Shown piece after piece: positions 24,952 to 33,717 of a stretch of 64,000 bases of DNA. The DNA is from Bacteroidota bacterium (lineage in GTDB: Bacteria; Bacteroidota; Ignavibacteria; Ignavibacteriales; Melioribacteraceae). Below the pieces are notes generated by a model. It searched no databases. It had not been told where the DNA came from and was given only the letters and a program-made list of their open reading frames with translations. A program made the position numbers and the translations under genes. The stretch covers positions 1 through 64,000 of the forward strand of contig JAMCSN010000240.1 in assembly GCA_023381535.1 (NCBI GenBank), in the 5' to 3' direction. Each line of letters opens with the position of its first letter. Positions within the stretch are counted from its first letter, which is position 1.

Positions 24952-26370
24952 ATGTCCATATTTAATTATCTCGTGCAAGAATTCAACAGATATATCTCTG
25001 AAATCGAACAAAGTCAAAAGCAAAAAAGATTTCTTTACCCAATTAGTCACTCTGATCCAATCTTAATTAAATTACTTTCTCACGTGTCAAAATCTGGTTT
25101 CGTCATTTTACCTGTCCCTGGTAAACCGGATTGGAATCCCAATAACGATGTTTTCCAACTAGAAAGAAATTTAGCTTTGAATGGAATCAATATCACTAGA
25201 GCGTATTTATTCCCCATCCGTCATCTCTTGTATGATCCCATTGTGCAAAAACATATTGGACTTGATAAAGAATCTGGTATTGAAGTTCATCTACTATATA
25301 TTGGGAATCTCCTTAAAGAAAACAGATTACCCCATATTGATTCACTAGATATTGGTATATGGGATGATGAGGTTATTACTAAAAAACTTGTTTCTAACTC
25401 GGATCATAGTGTTTCTGAATTACTTATCTCATGTGAAGAAGAAGATCTTGAAGTATATAAAAGAAATCTCGAAGAAATAGAAAAATATTCTGAAATACTT
25501 TCCTTCAGCGATACTAATACTGATCATCCTGATCTTGAAGAACCAATGTTAGCTACAGCTCCTGTGGCAGAATTTTTATCTAAAGTGCTTTGTAAAGGTA
25601 ATCATATCTCAGAAGATTGTTCTTGGTATCACTCTATTTGGCAATATCTAAGAATATTCGACGCTGTTTCAACTCCAACCTGGCACTCTTCTTTTTATGC
25701 AACTGCTTTGACTCGTGTTTTTAAATCCTCTAATAAAAGTGTTTCAATATTAATTTCTGGAACTGCCGATTACTCTATGCTAGCTCATGTTTTATGGACC
25801 TTAGAAAAGAATGTTGATATTAGTTATAAAATAACAGTTCTTGATTTATGTGAAACTCCTCTATTTTTATGCAAGTGGTATGCAAAGTTGCACAACACAA
25901 ATGTCGAAATTATTGCTGAAGATATCTTCAAATATTCTCCATCAAATAATTTTGATCTAATTATAACAGATGCCTTCCTAACACGCTTCCCGTATGAAGA
26001 TAGAAAGAAAGTCCTAATAAAATGGAAATCTTTATTAAATGAAAATGGAAGTATTGTTACAACTGTAAGGTTAGGTGGGGATTCACTTGGTATCCCGCGT
26101 AAAGGAAGCGAAAAGCAATCCAATCTTTTCGCTAATAACATTAAAATGAATTATACTTTTTGGCGTAATTTTCTATCCATATCTTTAACTGAATTAGAAG
26201 AAAAAAGCAAACAATATGCATCTAGTATGACTAGCTATTCAGCTGGTCAAAAAAAAGATGTCGTTAATATGTTCTCTGAGTGTGGATTCAATATTATTGA
26301 ATCAATAGAAAAAGAAGTTAAAGGAGAGCTAGAACCTACTGTATACTTGGAAATTCATGCAAAGAAATAA
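24952..26370 (+). CDS. Two-domain protein: unknown N-terminus plus class I SAM methyltransferase fold
   Basis: The C-terminal half of this 472-aa protein (about 235-470) looks like a Rossmann methyltransferase. SILISGTADYSMLAHVL is the nucleotide-binding loop (G270), KITVLDLCETPLFLCKWYA is strand 2, VEIIAEDIFKYSP marks the acidic adenine contact and FDLIITDAFLTRFP is motif IV. No DNA- or RNA-specific catalytic motif (NPPY) is present, so the substrate is unknown. The N-terminal region (1-225) has ILPVPGKPDWNPNND and LDIGIWDDEVITKKLV. The latter recalls PLD-like sensor domains of NTPase-linked conflict systems (weak inference). The gene ends 14 bases before the large ATPase gene. Confidence 0.6.
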   Translation: MSIFNYLVQEFNRYISEIEQSQKQKRFLYPISHSDPILIKLLSHVSKSGFVILPVPGKPDWNPNNDVFQLERNLALNGINITRAYLFPIRHLLYDPIVQKHIGLDKESGIEVHLLYIGNLLKENRLPHIDSLDIGIWDDEVITKKLVSNSDHSVSELLISCEEEDLEVYKRNLEEIEKYSEILSFSDTNTDHPDLEEPMLATAPVAEFLSKVLCKGNHISEDCSWYHSIWQYLRIFDAVSTPTWHSSFYATALTRVFKSSNKSVSILISGTADYSMLAHVLWTLEKNVDISYKITVLDLCETPLFLCKWYAKLHNTNVEIIAEDIFKYSPSNNFDLIITDAFLTRFPYEDRKKVLIKWKSLLNENGSIVTTVRLGGDSLGIPRKGSEKQSNLFANNIKMNYTFWRNFLSISLTELEEKSKQYASSMTSYSAGQKKDVVNMFSECGFNIIESIEKEVKGELEPTVYLEIHAKK

Positions 26371-26384
26371 ATGGAAATATTATA

Positions 26385-29300
26385 GTGAAAAATGAATTCG
26401 TTACTAAAATTGAATATTTAATATCGGAACTTACATTTCCCATCCCCGTAATTGAGTATGATGATCAGTCTGAATATTTGATTACAAAAAATCCTATAAT
26501 ATGGCGAGATCTTCGTGTTAATTTTTTATTAATTAAGAATTGTCTCTCATTCGAAAAAATAATTAACGAGACAAAAAATTCTTATGCAGAAAGTCTCATA
26601 TTTGTTCTTTTACCAGAAATATTTCCATCTTTATCATATTTAGTTCTTGAGAATTATCTAGTTTTTTTCCCAATTGATGTTCAATCTATCGAACAAAATA
26701 AATGTAATCTGCCTGATTTAATAGATTATAAGTTCCATAGATTGTTTTACCTGAGTCGCACATTTGAAGATACATTATTCGATCAAAAATTATTTGATGA
26801 GTTCCTTCTTAATTCTAAAATACAGAATAAATATTCATCAAATCTTTCTTCAGTGTTAAAAAATCGTCAGTTGAATCCAGCTGATTGGGTTGACCATCCT
26901 CTCTGTGATAAAATTAAATCCTCATTTGAAAAAGATGATCTACAAGTTTTGGTTGGGGCTAGTTCTTCTGGTAAAACTACTTTAGCATTCCAAATTGGTT
27001 GGAAAGAAAACCTCAATGGGAAATTGGTCAATTATATGAATATGAATCAATTTCAAAATGTTACTCTAAAGTTTTCATTATTTCTTCTTGAACTACAGAA
27101 GGGCAATAACAGTTTATTGATCATTGATGATATTCAATCAAACCCTAATTCAAGTATTTTTATTTTTCGTATTATTGAACTTACTCGTAAGTGTTCCATT
27201 ATTCCTCTATGTCGTTTGTTATTATTAACATGGCCTAATTTTGTAGAAACCCTTTCTAATGAATTATCAGATTCAAAAGTTTTGCATATAACATCTGAAC
27301 AGATCAGAAATGGTTTAATTAAAAAAACATTCCCCGATCTAATTGACAAGAGAGTTCAAGAAATTATTGACTCTTACGGATCAGACTTGTTTTTATTAAA
27401 TGCGTGTTTGAAATATTTTGAGAAAAACAATTTCATCCCATCTAATTCTGATCTTGCTGAATACTTTTTAAGTCTATGGCATGATCAAAGTGATGCTTTA
27501 AAAGAAAACGATGCAAAACGAATTCTTATTGTTGTTTGTGCATTGGGTAGGTTCGATCTATATATCAGCAAGCCATTTTTATTTGAAGTATCTGGCTGCC
27601 ATGAAGAAACTCTTGATTTATTAATAGAAAAGCAAATATTAAGATATATTCAAGGCTTATTAACTATTGGACATCGTTCATTTGCTATTTTGTTAGGTGA
27701 TTTTCTTGAAAGCGAAAATATATGGCTGGAAGTCGAAAAGAAAAATGGTCCACGCAATATCTCTGATACTATTCTTCTCTTTTTAAGATCACTCCCTCCA
27801 CCTAAAACTTTAGAAACATTAAGATTATTACAAAATCAATCGGGTTTTAAAGGCAATATTAATTTATCTCAGAGGACTGGGGCACTTATTGAAGTTTGGA
27901 AAGCTTTTGAGTCAGTTCTTGAAAGAATTTCTTCTCAACAAGAGATTGATCCATCATGGGGTAAGACACCATCATCTGTCATGTTTGCCACTCAGTCATT
28001 GTGTGCAATTGGAAAAAATAAAGAAGCCGAAAAAAGCATGAATTTCCTGCGCACTATATGGCATACAGATCAGAAAAACGACATATTTATTGATTTGAGT
28101 AAATTACCGACAAAGGAAGATTTTGAAAAGATACATGATAGAATGGTTGAAGAGGACCATAATTACTTAGTCAATAATAGTGTTCTAAAATGGGAATCAA
28201 GCCAATCACTTAATATGTCATTAATGCATAAAAACTGGTTACTAGGTGTATTACTTACCGCAGAGGCTACTTATGATGATAAAAGCGATTACAAGAAAAA
28301 ACTTCTTGAATATATATTCAGAACTCAATTAAATAGCGGTGCATTTTATCCTGAAAGAGTTCCATGGGTTACCGCGAGAATTCTTATCGGATTAGCAGCT
28401 GCGGGCGTTACTTCTGCTTATAGTCCTAATGTAAGAAAAGCAATTGATTGGTTATTAAAACCACAAAGTGAGGGTGGTGCGATCACGGATGGTATTTGGC
28501 ATTCTGGCACTGGTAGTTGGAATACAGATTTGGAAGTAACCTCTATGTGTGTATTAGCTCTTATAAATTCTGGAGTTGATCCAAACGATTTGAGACTAAA
28601 TAGAGCTAAAACATTCATTTACTCTAGTAAAACTCAATGGGTAAATCCTACAAATATTCTTGATGGCGCATTAGCTGCTGAGGCTTTTATCACTCTTGGT
28701 GGAAGTTGGGATGACATTGCAAATGAAGTCAAGGAAATTTCCCAATGGACACGTGCTGAATCATTTTGGAAATCAGCGAATAAAGGCTCAAATGAAACTT
28801 TTACTCAGTCATGCAGAGTATCTCAAATTTCTTCACATTTAGTCAATATTGGTTGGTCAGCTATTAAAATTGATTTACCCGCTTTAGTAAATGCATTTAC
28901 AATACCAAGAATTATAATCACCAAGAAAGAATCTAAAGATGAAGTTCGTCCAATTATTTCAACCAATTCATTAGATCGTTCGTTAACAAATGCCTTGAAT
29001 CAGTTAGAAATGATAAAAAAAATTGGATTATCTGATTTAACAGTGGTCGGTGATTATAAACGCTTTGATGAAAAAGTGAGAAATCGATTAATCGATTGGA
29101 AAAGAAGCATTGTTAATCCGTTGATAAATAAATCATCCGCACACGAGAATTTTCTAATATGGGCTGCTCCTGGTAGTGGAAAAACATTTTTCATTCAAGA
29201 GATTGCAAAGGAAATCAAAAATGATATTGACTATATTGAGATAAATCTTGCTCTAATGAGTAAAGAAAAAGTTATTGATTCTTTGCAAGAAGCTAAAAAT

Positions 29301-29849
29301 AATTCACGTTCAGTTTTATGTTTGATTGATGAAGTAGATGCTCGTTCAGATGAAACATGGCCATATGAAGAAATTTTCTCTTTCTTAGACTTGAATACTA
29401 AGGACGATAAAAAAATTGTTTATGTTTTAATCGGAAGCTCCAGTAGTGGTATTGAAGGATTGACGCTAAATATTTCTAAGCGATTAAAAGGAAAAGATCT
29501 TGTTGATCGAATACCTAATGATCGTAGATTCACAATCCCCAAGCTTGAGGAGATGGATAAAGTAATTCTGTTTGTTCATCAAATACTATTAGCTTCCAAA
29601 AAACGAGGGGGAAATCTTATTCAGTTTGAGAAACTGGCTCTATATTATATAATTTTAAATGAATCATTGAGTTCTCCTAGGCAACTTAGAGATTTTGCTA
29701 TTTCAGCGGTTCAACGCGTTGCTATTGATGAAGATAAATTAAGATATGTCGATTTATTTGCAAAGGGAAATCCTGAAAGTCATCGTTTCTGGTCAAAGGA
29801 ACAACCTCTATCAGAAAGACTTTCAGAAACTTTTATACTTTTTGAATAA
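26385..29849 (+). CDS. Large protein with two P-loop ATPase domains flanking a terpene-cyclase-like toroid
   Basis: This 1154-aa protein has an unknown N-terminus (1-175). A STAND-like NTPase follows (about 176-450; Walker A GASSSGKT at 191-198, Walker B LLIIDDIQ near 246, then winged-helix-like sequence with ILIVVCALGRFDL). An alpha/alpha toroid of prenyltransferase/squalene-cyclase type comes next (about 530-800; repeats GAFYPERVPWVTARILIGLA and GSWNTDLEVTSMCVLALINS). The C-terminus is an AAA+ ATPase (about 890-1154; Walker A APGSGKT to T934, Walker B CLIDEVDAR near 980, then FTIPKLEEMDKVI). Two unlike ATPases on either side of a toroid is an architecture I cannot assign to a named family. 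NTP-gated sensing with an enclosed binding cavity is a reasonable guess. No membrane segment is seen. Confidence 0.7.
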   Translation: MKNEFVTKIEYLISELTFPIPVIEYDDQSEYLITKNPIIWRDLRVNFLLIKNCLSFEKIINETKNSYAESLIFVLLPEIFPSLSYLVLENYLVFFPIDVQSIEQNKCNLPDLIDYKFHRLFYLSRTFEDTLFDQKLFDEFLLNSKIQNKYSSNLSSVLKNRQLNPADWVDHPLCDKIKSSFEKDDLQVLVGASSSGKTTLAFQIGWKENLNGKLVNYMNMNQFQNVTLKFSLFLLELQKGNNSLLIIDDIQSNPNSSIFIFRIIELTRKCSIIPLCRLLLLTWPNFVETLSNELSDSKVLHITSEQIRNGLIKKTFPDLIDKRVQEIIDSYGSDLFLLNACLKYFEKNNFIPSNSDLAEYFLSLWHDQSDALKENDAKRILIVVCALGRFDLYISKPFLFEVSGCHEETLDLLIEKQILRYIQGLLTIGHRSFAILLGDFLESENIWLEVEKKNGPRNISDTILLFLRSLPPPKTLETLRLLQNQSGFKGNINLSQRTGALIEVWKAFESVLERISSQQEIDPSWGKTPSSVMFATQSLCAIGKNKEAEKSMNFLRTIWHTDQKNDIFIDLSKLPTKEDFEKIHDRMVEEDHNYLVNNSVLKWESSQSLNMSLMHKNWLLGVLLTAEATYDDKSDYKKKLLEYIFRTQLNSGAFYPERVPWVTARILIGLAAAGVTSAYSPNVRKAIDWLLKPQSEGGAITDGIWHSGTGSWNTDLEVTSMCVLALINSGVDPNDLRLNRAKTFIYSSKTQWVNPTNILDGALAAEAFITLGGSWDDIANEVKEISQWTRAESFWKSANKGSNETFTQSCRVSQISSHLVNIGWSAIKIDLPALVNAFTIPRIIITKKESKDEVRPIISTNSLDRSLTNALNQLEMIKKIGLSDLTVVGDYKRFDEKVRNRLIDWKRSIVNPLINKSSAHENFLIWAAPGSGKTFFIQEIAKEIKNDIDYIEINLALMSKEKVIDSLQEAKNNSRSVLCLIDEVDARSDETWPYEEIFSFLDLNTKDDKKIVYVLIGSSSSGIEGLTLNISKRLKGKDLVDRIPNDRRFTIPKLEEMDKVILFVHQILLASKKRGGNLIQFEKLALYYIILNESLSSPRQLRDFAISAVQRVAIDEDKLRYVDLFAKGNPESHRFWSKEQPLSERLSETFILFE

Positions 29850-29866
29850 TACTAAGGAGCATAGCC

Positions 29867-30436
29867 ATGCATAAAAAATTTAGTGCAATCATAATTCATG
29901 GAAGTTTTGGAGATCCAAATGAAAACTGGTTTCCATGGTTAGACAAGGAATTAACAAAAATAGGTGTTAGTTGTATTCGTCCTCAACTTCCTACTCCAAC
30001 TGGACAATATTTAGAAAATTGGGAAAAGATATTTTGGGCAAACATAAAATCAATAGATGAAAATACTATTTTAATAGGTCATAGTTTAGCCCCTGCTTTT
30101 ATTCTCAACATATTACAACAAATTAAAAAGCCAGTATTTTCAACTATTCTTGTTTCTCCATTTATCAGAAAACTTGGATTACCTGAATTTGATCGTGTAA
30201 ATATTTCATTCATCAAGGGTCCATTTAATTGGCTTAGAATAATAAAAAATGCTGGGAAAATAAGAATATTTGTAGGTGATAATGACCCTTACGTGCCTTA
30301 TGTAGCAGTTCAAGAGGTTGCATCAAAGTTAAATGCAAAGATATCAGTGATTCACAATGGAGGTCATTTAAATGCTGAAGCTGGATTTACTAAATTCCCA
30401 CTTTTATTGGAAGAACTAATTAAATTAATGAAGTAA
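29867..30436 (+). CDS. RBBP9/YdeN-family alpha/beta hydrolase
   Basis: The 189-aa protein has a serine hydrolase fold with opening strand IIIHGSFGDPNENWFPWL, nucleophile S73 in ILIGHSLAPAF, acid D138 or D140 in FVGDNDPYVP and H167 in IHNGGHLNAEAGF. The family includes RBBP9 and YdeN, which hydrolyse small esters or amides; the substrate is unknown here. It follows the large ATPase gene by 17 bases, with an AGGAG ribosome site. It could be the effector or a detoxifying member of the three-gene unit (inference). Confidence 0.82.
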   Translation: MHKKFSAIIIHGSFGDPNENWFPWLDKELTKIGVSCIRPQLPTPTGQYLENWEKIFWANIKSIDENTILIGHSLAPAFILNILQQIKKPVFSTILVSPFIRKLGLPEFDRVNISFIKGPFNWLRIIKNAGKIRIFVGDNDPYVPYVAVQEVASKLNAKISVIHNGGHLNAEAGFTKFPLLLEELIKLMK

Positions 30437-30571
30437 TTTATTATTAATAATTTTTTTTCAACTAATAATTGTTGTTGACTATTAATAAACAAATTTTAAT
30501 TGTCATTCAGTATTTACTAATTATTAGGATATTTTTAGGAATAACTTTTCCCTAAGTTATAATACGAATTA

Positions 30572-30961
30572 TTATTTCCTAATTTTTTCTACAATTTTTT
30601 CACCTGTCCGACCTACTACATAACCGCCTAAACCAATTTGCAATAAAGTCCATGCTTCATTACTGAGACGAAATGCTAACCAACCAAAAGAATCACACAC
30701 AACAAGAATCAAAAAAGTAAGCATCGTGATTGGTCTCCAATTCCGCTGCAGCCAGTTTTGTCCTTTCGCTTCCGCTTCAACAATCCTTCCTTGAGAATCA
30801 AGTAGCTTCGCTTCATATTCTAACGCCTTACCTAAAAATTCATTCTCAATTTTCGTTAGCTCATTTTTGAGTTTTCCCCTTTCTTCATCCGTTGTTGTAA
30901 GATTATCAATCAGATCAGTGATTGGTTTTACAATTCCACCTAAAAAATCTAATACTCCCAT
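30572..30961 (-). CDS. Phage-type holin, 3TM family
   Basis: The start at 30959-30961 is preceded by GGAGG and gives a 129-aa protein, MGVLDFLGGIVKPITDLIDN onwards. An N-terminal amphipathic helix is followed by a charged coil (25-65), then WLQRNWRPITMLTFLILVV and a second hydrophobic segment. The NWRP sequence before a membrane helix is typical of the 3TM holins of phages and gene-transfer agents. These form membrane pores that release endolysin. The gene is the last of a three-gene minus-strand lysis cassette. Confidence 0.75.
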   Translation of the reverse strand: MGVLDFLGGIVKPITDLIDNLTTTDEERGKLKNELTKIENEFLGKALEYEAKLLDSQGRIVEAEAKGQNWLQRNWRPITMLTFLILVVCDSFGWLAFRLSNEAWTLLQIGLGGYVVGRTGEKIVEKIRK

Positions 30962-30962
30962 C

Positions 30963-31223
30963 TTAACCTCCTTCTTTGTCTGACAACTGATGGCTGATCG
31001 CCGACAGCTTAATTGAATAAATCTCCCGGATAATATTCTTCTCAACTTCACTCAATTTATTATGAAGATCTTCGAACCTGGACAAATAATTTTTCTCGAT
31101 CGAAGATGATTTCTTTTTCGTTTCATCAACATCTTTCTCAATCCGCTTTATCCTGGACCAGAACAACATATTCACCAAACCCAGAAGCCCTCCAATTATC
31201 CATAGATAAATATTCTCACTCAT
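30963..31223 (-). CDS. Small membrane-anchored coiled-coil protein (spanin-like)
   Basis: The 86-aa protein has one N-terminal membrane helix (about 6-22, YLWIIGGLLGLVNMLFW) followed by a continuous charged coiled coil. Its size, order and topology match i-spanin or holin-accessory genes placed between endolysin and holin. Its last residues (SAISHQLSDKEGG) are encoded by a degenerate CAGTTGTCAG-like repeat, so the natural C-terminus may differ. The function is assigned by context. Confidence 0.55.
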   Translation of the reverse strand: MSENIYLWIIGGLLGLVNMLFWSRIKRIEKDVDETKKKSSSIEKNYLSRFEDLHNKLSEVEKNIIREIYSIKLSAISHQLSDKEGG

Positions 31224-31226
31224 TTT

Positions 31227-31721
31227 TTACCAAACGACTGTTAACTGATCACCAACAACTTTCTCATAAACAGTTTTTCCATAAACTTTCTTCGAAATCA
31301 TCACATCCTTTCTATTCTTCTCACCATTCCAAGAGACATGAATCCATCCCGCCTCGACTCGCCTGTCAAGGCGAGGCTGGTTCCCGAATTCATAGATCAA
31401 TTGATCAAATGAAAAATTTTGTAAGACTATGTTGAACACATCAACTAAAATCATGGATGGAACGATGAAGTCCGCAGCTTTCCCTTCGAGATGTTGGGAA
31501 TTGAATTTGCCACCGACAGCAGCATTGACTTCAAACGAACGAAAACCCGAATTAATAAAAATTGGAAGAGCAATAATTTCCCTGAGAGGTTGAAGAACAT
31601 TCACACAAAGTAATCTCAAATTCTCAATCTGTTTTTCATTCGGCTCATTTCTGTAACCATGCCTTTCCGCAACCTGAGATATTGTAAACTCATCAAGATT
31701 AAAATTCTCAGTTAATTTCAT
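31227..31721 (-). CDS. M15-family peptidase (phage endolysin), with repeat insert
   Basis: The 164-aa zinc D-Ala-D-Ala carboxypeptidase-like protein has metal ligands H77 and D84 in HLEGKAADF and H128 in WIHVSW, with the SGFRS motif at 58-62. It cleaves peptidoglycan cross-bridge or stem peptides. Residues 114-125 (NQPRLDRRVEAG) come from a family B palindromic repeat inserted between IYEFG and WIHVSW. In the family these are normally separated by a few residues, so the insert sits next to the catalytic His and may affect activity. The last residues (GDQLTVVW) also look repeat-derived. It is the first gene of the lysis cassette. Confidence 0.85.
   Translation of the reverse strand: MKLTENFNLDEFTISQVAERHGYRNEPNEKQIENLRLLCVNVLQPLREIIALPIFINSGFRSFEVNAAVGGKFNSQHLEGKAADFIVPSMILVDVFNIVLQNFSFDQLIYEFGNQPRLDRRVEAGWIHVSWNGEKNRKDVMISKKVYGKTVYEKVVGDQLTVVW
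31347..31380. repeat. Palindromic repeat family B, copy inside M15 peptidase gene
   Basis: CCCGCCTCGACTCGCCTGTC continues as AAGGCGAGGCTGG. The GCCTCGACTCGCC and GGCGAGGC arms pair with a small loop. It is in frame and encodes the insert before the catalytic WIHVSW. Confidence 0.8.
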
Positions 31722-31868
31722 ATTCTACTCCTCATTCTCAATTCGAAATTCTCAATTCTCAATTGCCTCTCCACTGTAATTCATCTTACATCAGACAAAA
31801 ATGTAACTTGTTCCGAACTCGATTCGGGATGGATAGGCAACCTTGTGTGAGGGTCTCAGCTCAACTTG

Positions 31869-31960
31869 CCCCGTGAGATAATTATTATAAATCAATTTTA
31901 TCCATTCAATGAAAAAAATAAATTTACAACTAATGTTACACTATAGAATATCTCACGGGG
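31869..31960. repeat. Inverted repeat 1: CCCCGTGAGATA ... TATCTCACGGGG
   Basis: Perfect 12-bp arms at 31869-31880 and 31949-31960 enclose a 68-bp AT-rich loop. The arms are GC-rich at the outer end, and TTG/CAA pairing extends beyond them past one bulged base. Confidence 0.85.
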
Positions 31961-31973
31961 TCAACATGTGACA

Positions 31974-32076
31974 GCCAGTATTACATAACGAACATTATGC
32001 TAAAGTCTTTGGTCAGTCCCAACGATTACTTTGTAGTTCTGTCATCTCAGCATAATGTTGCATTATGCAAACTGGC
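31974..32076. repeat. Inverted repeat 2: three-box imperfect hairpin
   Basis: Arms pair in three boxes separated by small bulges: GCCAGT (31974) with ACTGGC (32071), CATAA (31984) with TTATG (32063), and AACATTATGCT (31991-32001) with AGCATAATGTT (32049-32059). Bulged multi-box arms resemble folded recombination sites such as integron attC or IS200-type ends, but the attC core consensus is not clearly met. Confidence 0.8.
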
Positions 32077-32080
32077 ACTT

Positions 32081-32141
32081 GCCCCGTTAAGTCTTATTCT
32101 CTCTTCAAAACAATCAATGCTACTCGAATACTTAACGGGGC
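32081..32141. repeat. Inverted repeat 3: GCCCCGTTAAGT ... ACTTAACGGGGC
   Basis: Perfect 12-bp arms at 32081-32092 and 32130-32141 around a 37-bp loop. GTTAAGT matches GTTRRRY and ACTTAAC matches RYYYAAC, but in the reverse order from a normal attC site. Confidence 0.85.
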
Positions 32142-32222
32142 AGCATTTGGTCGCCTCATCATCGTTCACTCCGGTCGTGGATTCCCACACACCTTCGTTC
32201 GCTTACATGTTTTAGTCGCTCG

Positions 32223-32253
32223 TTCCGTGTCGCCGATTCCGGCACACACGGAA
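32223..32253. repeat. Inverted repeat 4: TTCCGTGT ... ACACGGAA with inner GCCG/CCGGC stem
   Basis: Arms are at 32223-32230 and 32246-32253, and the inner sequence GCCGATTCCGGC can fold further. The element follows a GC-richer 80-bp stretch that stands out from the AT-rich spacer. An AACGGGGC copy recurs at 32269. The remaining part of the 31722-32451 gap has low-complexity TTCTCAATT units and no gene. Confidence 0.7.
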
Positions 32254-32451
32254 TTTACCCCATTGACTAACGGGGCTCGCTCCATCAAAAAAAATCCGCG
32301 TCAATCAGTTTAATCCGTTTAATCTGCGTTCTATTCATTTCACGTGATTTTCATTCTCTTTTGAAAACAAGAGAAAAGAAATCATAAACATCGAGCGTTG
32401 ACGAACTTCTATGTGGTAGATAATTTTGAAGAAAAGATTTGATGAAATGAG

Positions 32452-32730
32452 ATGAACAAAAAAATATTCGATATCACTCGGATTAGAACTGATTCCAAAT
32501 TTCAGAAGTACAAAGAACTTGGACTGATCAATGAATTGGTTCTTCGCAATCTTCAAATCAAATCTGAATACTTGGAATTGCGTAAAACTCATAGTCAAAT
32601 CGAATCAATCTTTCAACTTTCTGAAAAGTATAATTTGTGTTACGATTCTGTTAACACAATCCTTTTCCGAAAAAGAAAAAATAAGCCCGTTTCTTTTCCC
32701 TCATCAAACAAGCCCCTAACAAGCATGTAA
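32452..32730 (+). CDS. Small hypothetical protein, mobile-element type
   Basis: The 92-aa product is rich in Lys and helical, with a segment SQIESIFQLSEKYNLCYDSV then NTILFRKRK that looks like a short helix-turn-helix of phage-type proteins. The start ATG 32452 overlaps a GATG-rich leader and has a weak ribosome site. The family is not recognised. Its place after the inverted-repeat cluster and before the DUF6266-like gene suggests it belongs to the phage-derived part of the island. Confidence 0.45.
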   Translation: MNKKIFDITRIRTDSKFQKYKELGLINELVLRNLQIKSEYLELRKTHSQIESIFQLSEKYNLCYDSVNTILFRKRKNKPVSFPSSNKPLTSM

Positions 32731-32882
32731 CAAGCCACTGCCAAGCCATAGGACAGCATCATATCCAATTTCTTTTACTTTCCCATTATTACAGTGAACA
32801 CGGTTATTCAATCCTATAAAATTGCCAGTGTAGTTTAGTAACTCATAACTCAAAATTCATAACTAATAATTGAGGTAATATT

Positions 32883-33566
32883 ATGGCAATCGTAAATGGA
32901 AATGTCATTGGGAATTTATCCGGGAAGCTTGGCAACCTTTCAGCGAGAACAGTTGATGGACACACTGTATTAGCAGCTCGTCCATCCAGCTTTAATGCAA
33001 GCCAAGATCCTGCTGTCTTGGAAGTTCGAAAGAAATTCTCAGTTACTGCAAAATTTGCCAGCGCGGTTCTTGCACTTACTTCTCTCGTTGCAATCTGGAA
33101 GAAAGTTAAAAATGTAGCCGGTTCAGTATTTAACGAAGTCTTTCAAAGCAACTTCGCTTACTCTTCATCTGAGAAACCTACGGAACAGAACATTCTTACA
33201 CCGGAAGGTTTTCCTTTGCAGATTGCTGTTGCTGCAGTAGCAGCTGACAAAATCACTGCAACAATCCCTATCTTGAATACTGTTTCTGTATTCGGGGCAG
33301 ATGAAGTTAATCTTTCTGCAAATGCTCTTGTCTGCTACCATGATCCTGCAAATGCAGAAGACGAGCCGTACAAGATCATTTCTCTTTCAAAAGAAGTTGC
33401 CGCACACAACTTCGCCCAGACATACGATTTAGAAATCGATCTGAATGCAACTCAGAAAAACATTGCTGCAAAGTACCAGCACAGTATTTTGTATGTGTGT
33501 GTCGTCACCAAAACTGCTGATGGTAAGGTTGTCCAGAACTCTTCAACCTTCACCAAACTTTCCTAA
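32883..33566 (+). CDS. DUF6266-like protein
   Basis: The 227-aa protein begins MAIVNGNVIGNLSGKLGNLS, close to the GxxGxxSGKxGNVV opening of DUF6266 proteins of Bacteroidota. It continues with mixed alpha/beta sequence ending in an immunoglobulin-like beta region (ILYVCVVTKTADGKVV). A GAGG ribosome site precedes ATG 32883. The function of the family is unknown; genes of this type occur as isolated, strongly expressed-looking units. A strong terminator follows 12 bases after the stop, so it is probably a single-gene transcript. Confidence 0.6.
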   Translation: MAIVNGNVIGNLSGKLGNLSARTVDGHTVLAARPSSFNASQDPAVLEVRKKFSVTAKFASAVLALTSLVAIWKKVKNVAGSVFNEVFQSNFAYSSSEKPTEQNILTPEGFPLQIAVAAVAADKITATIPILNTVSVFGADEVNLSANALVCYHDPANAEDEPYKIISLSKEVAAHNFAQTYDLEIDLNATQKNIAAKYQHSILYVCVVTKTADGKVVQNSSTFTKLS

Positions 33567-33577
33567 TCACATTATTG

Positions 33578-33609
33578 ATGGGTTGCCTGCAAGGGGCAAC
33601 CCATTTTTA
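33578..33609 (+). terminator. Rho-independent terminator after DUF6266-like gene
   Basis: Perfect 10-bp stem ATGGGTTGCC/GGCAACCCAT with a 7-nt loop, followed by TTTTTA. Confidence 0.88.
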
Positions 33610-33717
33610 TTAACCACTAATCAACCGCAAGGATGGGCTCAGTCACGGGTTTTAATGGTGTCACGCTTTTTGTATAGAACACAATAATTTTTTCTTAACG
33701 CCTCAACAAAAAATATT

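Noticed and set aside
31869..32253. Complete integron attC array
   Set aside because: GTTRRRY and RYYYAAC occur but in reversed order relative to each hairpin, and no integron integrase is present; only called inverted repeats.
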